From contig NZ_CP162006.1 in the NCBI RefSeq assembly GCF_040822085.1, positions 2,418,001 to 2,482,000 of the forward strand: a stretch of 64,000 bases of DNA. The letters run 5' to 3'. Source of the DNA: Rhodoferax sp. WC2427. GTDB lineage: Bacteria; Pseudomonadota; Gammaproteobacteria; Burkholderiales; Burkholderiaceae_C. How positions within the stretch are numbered: the first letter of the stretch is position 1; each line of letters starts with the position of its first letter. The notes beneath the pieces were generated by a model, which was not told the DNA's origin, did not search any database, and saw only the letters and a list, made by a program, of their open reading frames with translations. Of the stretch, positions 58,115 through 64,000 are shown piece by piece. The translations under genes and the position numbers were made by a program.

Positions 58115-59589
58115 AAGTCCTGCAAGTAGGGGCCGAGGTATTTCCTCTGGTCAAAACGGGCGGCCTGGCCGACGTGCTGGGGGCCTTGCCCCAGGCGCTG
58201 GTGGCCGCCGGTGCCGACGTGCGCCTGCTGCTGCCGGGCTTTCCCGCGATCCTGGCGGGCTTGAAAAAGCCGGTCGTGGTCTGCGAGATCGGTGCGGCGT
58301 TTGGCGCGGCGCGGGTGCGCCTGCTGCGCGGCACCATCGCCGCCAGCGGCATTTCGGCCTATGTGGTCGATGCACCTTATTACTACCAGCGCACGGGCAA
58401 TCCGTACCTGGGGGCCGACGGACTGGAGTGGTCCGACAACGCCCAGCGCTTTGCCCTGCTGGGCTGGGTGGCGGCGCATGTGGCCGCCGGTGGGCTCGAT
58501 CCCGCCTGGACCCCGGACGTGCTGCACGCCCACGACTGGCACGCGGGCATGGCCTGCGCCTACCTGGCGGCCAACCAGTCGGCCACGGTGGCCACCGTCT
58601 ACACCGTGCACAACCTGGCCTACCAGGGCCTGTTCGATGCCAAGGACTTCCATCTGCTGGGCCTGCCTGTGCGATTCATGGACCCGACCCGGCTGGAATA
58701 CCACGGCAAGTTCTCGTTCATGAAAGCCGGGCTCACCCATGCCCAGCGCGTGACCACGGTCAGCCCCAGCTACGCAGCCGAGATCGCCACCACCGAGTTT
58801 GGTTGCGGCCTGGACGGCGTGGTGCGCTCCCGCGGCGCCGACGTGTCGGGCATTCTGAACGGCGTGGACGACGCTGTATGGGACCCGGCCGCCGACAAAG
58901 ACATCACCACCCCGTACTCCGCCAGCCAATTGGCGGGCAAGGCGGTGTGCAAGGCGGCGCTGCAAAAAGAGCTGGGTCTGCAAGTGGATGCCACCCGGCC
59001 CCTGTTCACCCTGGTAAGCCGACTGACCCAGCAAAAAGGCCTGGACCTGGTGCTGGACGCGATTCCCGAGATGCTGGCTGCCGGTGCGCAACTGGCGGTG
59101 CAGGGCAGTGGCGATGCCGCGCTGGAAAAGGCCTTCACCGAAGCCGCTGCAGCCCACCCGGGACAGGTGGCTGTGCGTCTGGGGTATGACGAAAAGTTTG
59201 CCCACCAGATGATTGCCGGGGCCGATGCCATGCTGGTGCCGTCCCGGTTTGAACCTTGCGGGTTAACGCAGCTCTACGCCCTGCGCTACGGCACCGTGCC
59301 GGTGGTGCGCCGGGTCGGCGGGCTGATCGACACGGTGGTGGACACCAGCGAGGCCAGCCTGCAGGACGACACGGCCACGGGTTTCATGTTCGGACCGGCC
59401 AACAAGGAAGCCCTGGCCCTGGCGGTGCACCGTACCGTGCAGGCTTTCGGCCAGCCAGCGGTGTGGGCGCAACTGCAACAGCGCGGCATGGCGCAAAACT
59501 TCTCCTGGGCGGCGGCGGCCACGCAATACCTGGCCTTGTACGAAACCTTGTGCCAGCCCGCCAAAGCCCCGGCCACGGCTAAAAAGTAG
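58111..59589 (+). CDS. glgA: Glycogen synthase GlgA
   Basis: GT5 enzyme that elongates alpha-1,4-glucan from ADP-glucose. The 492-residue protein has the [13 protein letters not shown] donor loop, [16 protein letters not shown] and the retaining-GT motif [18 protein letters not shown]. Overlaps glgC by four bases, so the two enzymes are made together. The next gene, a phosphohexomutase, follows after 124 bp with a hairpin. Confidence 0.97.
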   Translation: MKVLQVGAEVFPLVKTGGLADVLGALPQALVAAGADVRLLLPGFPAILAGLKKPVVVCEIGAAFGAARVRLLRGTIAASGISAYVVDAPYYYQRTGNPYLGADGLEWSDNAQRFALLGWVAAHVAAGGLDPAWTPDVLHAHDWHAGMACAYLAANQSATVATVYTVHNLAYQGLFDAKDFHLLGLPVRFMDPTRLEYHGKFSFMKAGLTHAQRVTTVSPSYAAEIATTEFGCGLDGVVRSRGADVSGILNGVDDAVWDPAADKDITTPYSASQLAGKAVCKAALQKELGLQVDATRPLFTLVSRLTQQKGLDLVLDAIPEMLAAGAQLAVQGSGDAALEKAFTEAAAAHPGQVAVRLGYDEKFAHQMIAGADAMLVPSRFEPCGLTQLYALRYGTVPVVRRVGGLIDTVVDTSEASLQDDTATGFMFGPANKEALALAVHRTVQAFGQPAVWAQLQQRGMAQNFSWAAAATQYLALYETLCQPAKAPATAKK

Positions 59590-59659
59590 CCAAAAAGTGC
59601 CGGGCGGGAGCCTGCCGGAAATGCATGCATTGCGTGACTACAATTCCGGCAGTCCATCC

Positions 59660-59688
59660 GACCGTCCTCTGCGAGGATGGTCGGGTCT
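59660..59688 (+). terminator. Weak terminator-like hairpin after glgA
   Basis: GACCGTCCT, loop CTGCG, AGGATGGTC (one G-T wobble), then GGGTCTTTGATTT. The T run is short, so termination would be partial. Confidence 0.45.
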
Positions 59689-59713
59689 TTGATTTACCTA
59701 CTCCCCTCACACC

Positions 59714-61111
59714 ATGCACATCGCCAGCTCCATCTTCAAAGCCTACGATATCCGCGGCATTGTTCCCACCACGGTGACCGAAGCCGTTGCCGAAGGCATT
59801 GGCAAGGCCTTTGGCACGATTGCCCTGGCAGAGGGTGAAACCACGGTGGCGGTGGGGCGCGATGGCCGCCTGAGCGGCCCGGCGCTGGTGGCAGCGCTGA
59901 TCCGCGGCCTGGTGGCCGTGGGTGTCGAGGTGATCGACGTGGGCACCGTGACCACGCCTTTGCTGTACTTTGCGGCCAACACCCTGTGCCGCAGCGGCAT
60001 CCAGGTCACTGGCAGCCACAACCCCAAGGACTACAACGGCTTCAAGATGGTCATGGGTGGCCGCGCCATCCATGGCGACGAAATCCAGGCCATCCGCCGC
60101 ATGATGGAAGCCGAGACCTGGCTGCCCAAAACTGGTGGCTCGGTGCGCAGCGTGGACGTGCTGCCCGCCTACACCGCCCGCATCGTGTCCGACATTAAAT
60201 TAGCCCGGCCGATGAAGATCGTGGTCGATTCCGGCAACGGCATTGCGGGCGCATCGGCCCCCGACATCCTGCGCGCCATCGGCTGCGAGGTGATCGAACT
60301 GTTCAGCGAGGTGGACGGCAACTTCCCCAACCACCACCCCGACCCCAGCAAGCCCGAGAACCTGCAGGACCTGATCGCCGCCCTGAAAACCAGCGGCGCC
60401 GAGCTCGGCCTGGCTTTTGATGGCGACGGCGACCGCCTGGGCATCGTCACCAAAGACGGCACCAACATCTACCCCGACCGCCAGATGCAGCTGTTCGCCG
60501 AAGACGTGCTGCGCCGCGTCCCCGGCGGCACCATTTTGTTCGACGTGAAGTGCTCGCAGCGCCTGGCCCCGGCCATTGCCGCTGCCGGTGGCCACCCGCT
60601 GATGTTCAAAACCGGCCACTCCCTCATCAAAGCCAAGATGAAAGAAATCGAAGCGGCCGGCGGCCAAGCCCCGCTGGGTGGCGAAATGAGCGGCCACATC
60701 TTCTTCAAGGAGCGCTGGTTTGGCTTCGACGACGGCACCTACGCGGGCTGCCGCCTGCTGGAAATCGTCAGCCAGTCGCCCGATGCCAATGTGGTGCTGA
60801 ACGGCTTGCCGACCAGCTTCTCCACCCCCGAGCTGAACGTCGTCTGCGCAGAGGGCGAGCCGCCCGAGGTGGTCGCCAGGGCCCTGGCGATGGTGGACTT
60901 TGCGGCGCCCGCCGTGGTCAGCACGATTGACGGCCTGCGGGTGGATTGGCCCGATGGCTTTGGCCTGGTCCGCGCCAGCAACACCACGCCAGTGCTGGTG
61001 CTGCGTTTTGAAGGCCACACGCCCGAGGCGTTGGAGCGCATCCAGACCGACATGCTGGCCCTGCTGCGCCGCGCCAAGCCCGATGCCACCCTGGCGGCCA
61101 GCGCACACTGA
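59714..61111 (+). CDS. Phosphomannomutase/phosphoglucomutase (AlgC type)
   Basis: 465-residue alpha-D-phosphohexomutase, interconverting 1- and 6-phosphates of glucose and mannose. The active-site phosphoserine loop TGSHNPKDYNG, the metal loop DGDGDRLG, the sugar loop GEMSGHIFF and the phosphate-binding RASNTTPVL are all intact. It supplies glucose-1-phosphate to GlgC and mannose-1-phosphate or glucose-1-phosphate for LPS sugars. Its stop (TGATG) runs into the heptosyltransferase genes, so it may be the first gene of an LPS operon. Confidence 0.95.
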   Translation: MHIASSIFKAYDIRGIVPTTVTEAVAEGIGKAFGTIALAEGETTVAVGRDGRLSGPALVAALIRGLVAVGVEVIDVGTVTTPLLYFAANTLCRSGIQVTGSHNPKDYNGFKMVMGGRAIHGDEIQAIRRMMEAETWLPKTGGSVRSVDVLPAYTARIVSDIKLARPMKIVVDSGNGIAGASAPDILRAIGCEVIELFSEVDGNFPNHHPDPSKPENLQDLIAALKTSGAELGLAFDGDGDRLGIVTKDGTNIYPDRQMQLFAEDVLRRVPGGTILFDVKCSQRLAPAIAAAGGHPLMFKTGHSLIKAKMKEIEAAGGQAPLGGEMSGHIFFKERWFGFDDGTYAGCRLLEIVSQSPDANVVLNGLPTSFSTPELNVVCAEGEPPEVVARALAMVDFAAPAVVSTIDGLRVDWPDGFGLVRASNTTPVLVLRFEGHTPEALERIQTDMLALLRRAKPDATLAASAH

Positions 61112-61137
61112 TGCCTGTCGCAGGACGAGGGCAGGGC

Positions 61138-62136
61138 ATGCGGGTTTTGATCGTCAAGCTGTCGTCTTTTGGCGACGTGGTCCAGACCCTGCCTACGCTG
61201 CACGACATGCGCCAGGCCTTTCCCTTGGCCACTTTTGACTGGGTGGTCGAAGAGGCCTTTGCCCCGTTGCTGCAGGCGCACGTGCCCCGACTGGGCCGGG
61301 TCATTCCGCTGGCCCAGCGACGCTGGCGCAAATCCCCGTTCAGCGCCAGCGTACGGGCCGAAAAGGCGGCCTTCACCCAGACCCTGCAGGCCGAAGCCTA
61401 CGACGTGGTGATCGACTTCCAGGGCCTGATCAAATCGGCCCTGGTGGCCCGCCAGGCCCGGCTCGCGCCCGGCGGCTGGCGTGCCACCTACGGCAATGGC
61501 AGCGAAGACTGCGGTTTTGAATGGCCGGTGCGCTTCATGGTGCAGCGCCCCCAGCCCATGCCGCCGCGCATCCACTCGCTGCAGCGTTACCGCCGCCTGG
61601 CCGCGCTGGCGCTGGGCTACCCGCCGCGGGAAGACGGCATTGCCTACGACGAATTGCAGATTACCCCGGTGCAGCCCGACGGCAGCGTCATGCTGGTGCA
61701 TGGCACCACCCGGGTGGAGAATGAATGGCCGCTGGACCACTGGGTGCAGACGGGTCAGCGTCTAGCGGCCCAAGGCTTGCCCGTCAGCGTGCCGCAGGCG
61801 AATGCATATGAAGAAAAATTTGCCCGCCAGCTCTGCCAGGCGATTGGCCCAAAGGCCCGCATGCTCCCGCGCATGGGTTTGGCCGCGCTGGCCGCGCAAA
61901 TGGCGGGCTGTGTGGGCGTGGTGGGGGTAGATTCGGGCCTGAGCCATCTGGCCGTGGCATTGAACCTGCCGCATGTGCAGATTTTCAGCCAGCCACGCAT
62001 TTGGCGCGCTGGCCCGCTGGGCAACCCCTACCAGGTGGGCGTGGGCGGTGCAAGGGCTCCCGATGTAGACACCGTGTGGCAGGCATGGCAAGCTGTGTGG
62101 AGCGTGTTCCACAACCCCCAGGCGATTGCGGCATGA
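61138..62136 (+). CDS. waaC: LPS heptosyltransferase I (WaaC type), first copy
   Basis: 332-residue GT9 enzyme that adds L,D-heptose to Kdo of the LPS core at the inner membrane. It shows MRVLIVKLSSFGDVVQTLP, VVIDFQGLIKSALVA, VMLVHGTTRVENEWP and GVDSGLSHLAVALNLP. The start at 61138 was chosen because homologues begin at MRVLIVKLSS, with GGGCAGGG upstream; an in-frame ATG at 61111 coincides with the mutase stop. Its stop overlaps the next heptosyltransferase by four bases. Confidence 0.92.
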   Translation: MRVLIVKLSSFGDVVQTLPTLHDMRQAFPLATFDWVVEEAFAPLLQAHVPRLGRVIPLAQRRWRKSPFSASVRAEKAAFTQTLQAEAYDVVIDFQGLIKSALVARQARLAPGGWRATYGNGSEDCGFEWPVRFMVQRPQPMPPRIHSLQRYRRLAALALGYPPREDGIAYDELQITPVQPDGSVMLVHGTTRVENEWPLDHWVQTGQRLAAQGLPVSVPQANAYEEKFARQLCQAIGPKARMLPRMGLAALAAQMAGCVGVVGVDSGLSHLAVALNLPHVQIFSQPRIWRAGPLGNPYQVGVGGARAPDVDTVWQAWQAVWSVFHNPQAIAA

Positions 62137-63173
62137 ACGTTCTGATTGTCAAACTCTCCACCTTGGGAGACGTGGTACATGCCATGCCGGCAGCGCAAGA
62201 CATCTTGCACGCGTTTCCAGGTGCGTTGGTGGACTGGGTGGTGGAACCCGACTTTGCCCCGCTGGTGCGCCGCTGCGCCGGTTTGCACCGGGTGATCGAA
62301 TGCGACCTGAAGCGCTGGCGCGAGACGGTGTTCACCGCCGACACCCGCAATGCCTGGCGGGCCTTTTCATCCGACTTGCAGTACGAATGCTACGACGCCG
62401 TGCTGGACCTGCAGGGCATCAGCAAGTCGTCTCTGGTGGCCAAGATGGCGCGGCTGGGTGCGGACGGCCTGCGCTACACCCTGGCCAACCAGACCGAAGG
62501 CGTGGCCTTCGAGGCCCCCACCCGCTGGATTGCCGATGTGGCCGTGCCGGTAGAGTCGCACCTGCACGCCGTGGACCAGTCGCGGGTCATGTGTGCCCGC
62601 TCGCTGGTGTACGCCTTGCCAGAAAATGTATCTTTTGGGCTTCTAGCGCACGCCGATAAAGCACGACGCGCTACTAAAACAATAGTAAATCAGTTTTTTG
62701 ACGTGGGCCATGTGGAAGCCAATCCCATCGTGGCATTTCTGCACGGCAGCACCCGCGCCGACAAAAGCTGGCCCGAGGCCCATTGGCTGGAATTGGGCCA
62801 CCGCCTGAATGACCTGGGCTACACCGTGGCGTTTGCGCATGGCAACGACGACGAGCAGTGGCGCAGCGAAAGCATTGCCAACCGCCTGAACCAGGCCGTC
62901 GTATGGCCCCGCATGGCCCTGGGCGCCCTGACCGATGCACTGGGTGAATGCGTGGGCGTGATCGGCGTCGACAACGGCACCAGCCAGATCGCCACCGCGC
63001 TGGACCTGCCCCTGGTGAAGATCTACAACTTCGACACCGTCTGGCGTACCGGCCCGCAGAACCGCGACCACCAGCTCAGCGTGTTTGCCGACCCCACGCC
63101 ATCCGTCAATGCCGTGTGGAACGCCTGGATGCAAGCCTCCGCGCTGGCTGCGTTGCGGGATTCTGCGCATTGA
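62133..63173 (+). CDS. LPS heptosyltransferase, second WaaC-like copy
   Basis: 346-residue GT9 heptosyltransferase with MNVLIVKLSTLGDVVHAMP, AVLDLQGISKSSLVAKMARLG, VAFLHGSTRADKSWP and GVDNGTSQIATALDLP. It resembles the first copy in layout but differs throughout, so it is an old duplication or a different heptose acceptor. An in-frame repeat copy codes for FGLLAHADKARRATKTIV before the second Rossmann domain, where the linker is normally variable. The start overlaps the first copy (ATGA), and its stop overlaps the waaA start. Confidence 0.9.
   Translation: MNVLIVKLSTLGDVVHAMPAAQDILHAFPGALVDWVVEPDFAPLVRRCAGLHRVIECDLKRWRETVFTADTRNAWRAFSSDLQYECYDAVLDLQGISKSSLVAKMARLGADGLRYTLANQTEGVAFEAPTRWIADVAVPVESHLHAVDQSRVMCARSLVYALPENVSFGLLAHADKARRATKTIVNQFFDVGHVEANPIVAFLHGSTRADKSWPEAHWLELGHRLNDLGYTVAFAHGNDDEQWRSESIANRLNQAVVWPRMALGALTDALGECVGVIGVDNGTSQIATALDLPLVKIYNFDTVWRTGPQNRDHQLSVFADPTPSVNAVWNAWMQASALAALRDSAH
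62631..62689 (+). repeat. Dispersed repeat copy 11 (in-frame in second heptosyltransferase)
   Basis: TCTTTTGGGCTTCTAGCGCA, CGCCGATAAAGCACGACG, CGCTACTAAAACAATAGTA. Same frame as the yejF and truB copies, and without an in-frame stop. Confidence 0.65.
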
Positions 63174-64000
63174 TTTTGCGTCTGTATTCCCTGCTGGTCT
63201 GGCTGGCGATCCCCTTGCTGCGCCGCAAGCTGCGCGCCCGCGCCCGGGCCGAGCCCGGCTATGCCGTGGCGGTGCCCGAGCGCTTTGGCCACTACCAGCA
63301 GCCGCCCGGCCAGGGCTTTGTGTGGGTGCACGCCGTCTCGCTGGGCGAAACCCGGGCCGCAGCGATTCTGCTGGCCGCCTTGCGCCGCGAGATGCCCGGC
63401 ATGCGGCTGTTACTGACACACGGCACCGCCACAGGCCGGGCCGAAGGCCAGGCGCTGCTGCAGCCGGGTGACGTGCAGGTCTGGCAACCCTGGGACAGCG
63501 CGGGCGCGGTGCGGCGCTTTGTGCGGCATTTCCAGCCCCGCATCGGCATCCTGATGGAGACCGAAATCTGGCCCAACTTGCTGGCGGCCTGCCGGGCCGC
63601 AGGCGTGCCGGTGGTGCTGGCCAACGCCCGGCTGAGTGCCAAATCGCTGCGCCAGGCGCAGCGGCTGTCGGCCTTATCGCGGCCAGCGTACGGCGTACTG
63701 GCCGCTGTGTGGGCGCAAACCACCGCCGATGCCCAGCGCCTGGCCGAGGCGGGCGCTGCGGCACCCGTGGTGCTGGGCAATCTGAAGTTCGATGCGACGC
63801 CCGACGCCGGGCAACTCGCTGCCGGACGGGCATGGCGCGGGGCAGGGCGCCCGGTGGTGCTGCTGGCCAGCGCCCGGGAAGGCGAAGAGCTGCTTTTACT
63901 GCAATATTTACAGTCTTTTCGGCCTCTAGCGCTTATTCCATCAGCGGGAGCAGCTCCTAAATTAGGAGTATTTGACGTGCAGTGGCTGATCGTGCCGCGC
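63170..64000 (+). CDS. waaA: Kdo transferase WaaA (3' end cut by window)
   Basis: Transfers Kdo to lipid IVA, the first core step. Visible are an N-terminal membrane anchor (1-20), FVWVHAVSLGETRAA, LLLTHGTATGR and METEIWPNLLAACRAAGVP, all typical of the GT30 N-domain. The C-terminal domain runs off the window. It starts with TTG at 63170 over the previous stop; TTG 63176 is an alternative. A repeat copy at 63914 is in-frame at the domain boundary (FRPLALIPSAGAAPKLGVF). Confidence 0.93.
   Translation, partial: MILRLYSLLVWLAIPLLRRKLRARARAEPGYAVAVPERFGHYQQPPGQGFVWVHAVSLGETRAAAILLAALRREMPGMRLLLTHGTATGRAEGQALLQPGDVQVWQPWDSAGAVRRFVRHFQPRIGILMETEIWPNLLAACRAAGVPVVLANARLSAKSLRQAQRLSALSRPAYGVLAAVWAQTTADAQRLAEAGAAAPVVLGNLKFDATPDAGQLAAGRAWRGAGRPVVLLASAREGEELLLLQYLQSFRPLALIPSAGAAPKLGVFDVQWLIVPR
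63914..63970 (+). repeat. Dispersed repeat copy 12 (in-frame in waaA)
   Basis: CTTTTCGGCCTCTAGCGCTT, ATTCCATCAGCG, GGAGCAGCTCCTAAATTAGGAG. The left half is the best match to the repeat consensus; GCGTGA is GCGGGA, so the frame stays open. Confidence 0.75.

Overview
The window is high-GC, densely packed bacterial chromosome. Gene content points to a betaproteobacterium of the Burkholderiales, most likely Comamonadaceae (Rhodoferax/Polaromonas/Acidovorax type). The evidence is a Bug/TctC solute-binding protein, a Pnap_2097-family protein, the rimP-nusA-infB-rbfA-truB-typA order, and a dispersed short repeat whose style I associate with that family. The taxon is inference. I saw no rRNA, tRNA, CRISPR array, insertion sequence or prophage.

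Layout. 1-5402: c-di-GMP signalling, with a CHASE2-PAS-GGDEF-EAL protein cut by the left edge, its LysM/FecR partner, and a divergent membrane GGDEF cyclase. 5476-11351: housekeeping genes (amiC, tsaE, queG, an AEC transporter, a Bug binding protein, xerD). 11348-22189: nitrogen island, with a nine-gene minus-strand Nit1C-type operon (nitB, nitrilase nitC, radical SAM nitD, GNAT nitE, AIRS nitF, a glycosyltransferase, nitG, flavoprotein nitH, an LnmK-like protein). It lies divergent to a MocR-type regulator, an NTF2-like protein and cyanase cynS. A sigma-54-like promoter precedes nitB. 22269-29114: GNAT, fabI and the yejABEF peptide importer. 29346-37673: the transcription/translation operon rimP-nusA-infB-rbfA-truB plus typA. 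37917-42255: a periplasmic SUOX-fold (PruR-like) protein with a hybrid histidine kinase, a DMT transporter and a small coiled-coil membrane protein. 42363-61111: glycogen/alpha-glucan metabolism (malQ, a trehalose-synthase-like GH13, glgX, glgB, glgP, glgC, glgA, phosphohexomutase), interrupted by alkylation-repair genes (ogt, ada-alkA fusion), a DMT transporter and a Kdo hydroxylase. 61138-64000: LPS inner core (two heptosyltransferases and waaA, cut by the right edge).

How the parts fit. The Nit1C operon, cyanase and MocR regulator look like one nitrile/cyanide/cyanate nitrogen-scavenging unit under nitrogen control. The glg genes form a complete glycogen synthesis and breakdown set. The malQ/GH13 pair and the glgP-glgB-glgX operon share a near-identical operator-like sequence, which suggests one regulator for both. 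The phosphohexomutase links the glycogen genes to LPS core synthesis, and the Kdo hydroxylase would act on the same core.

The least expected signal is a dispersed repeat of about 50-65 bp, with at least twelve copies in 64 kb. Several copies are embedded in-frame in essential or conserved genes (yejF, truB, heptosyltransferase, waaA, alkA). All four copies read in the sense direction use the same reading frame and have lost the TGA/TAA that most intergenic copies carry in that frame.
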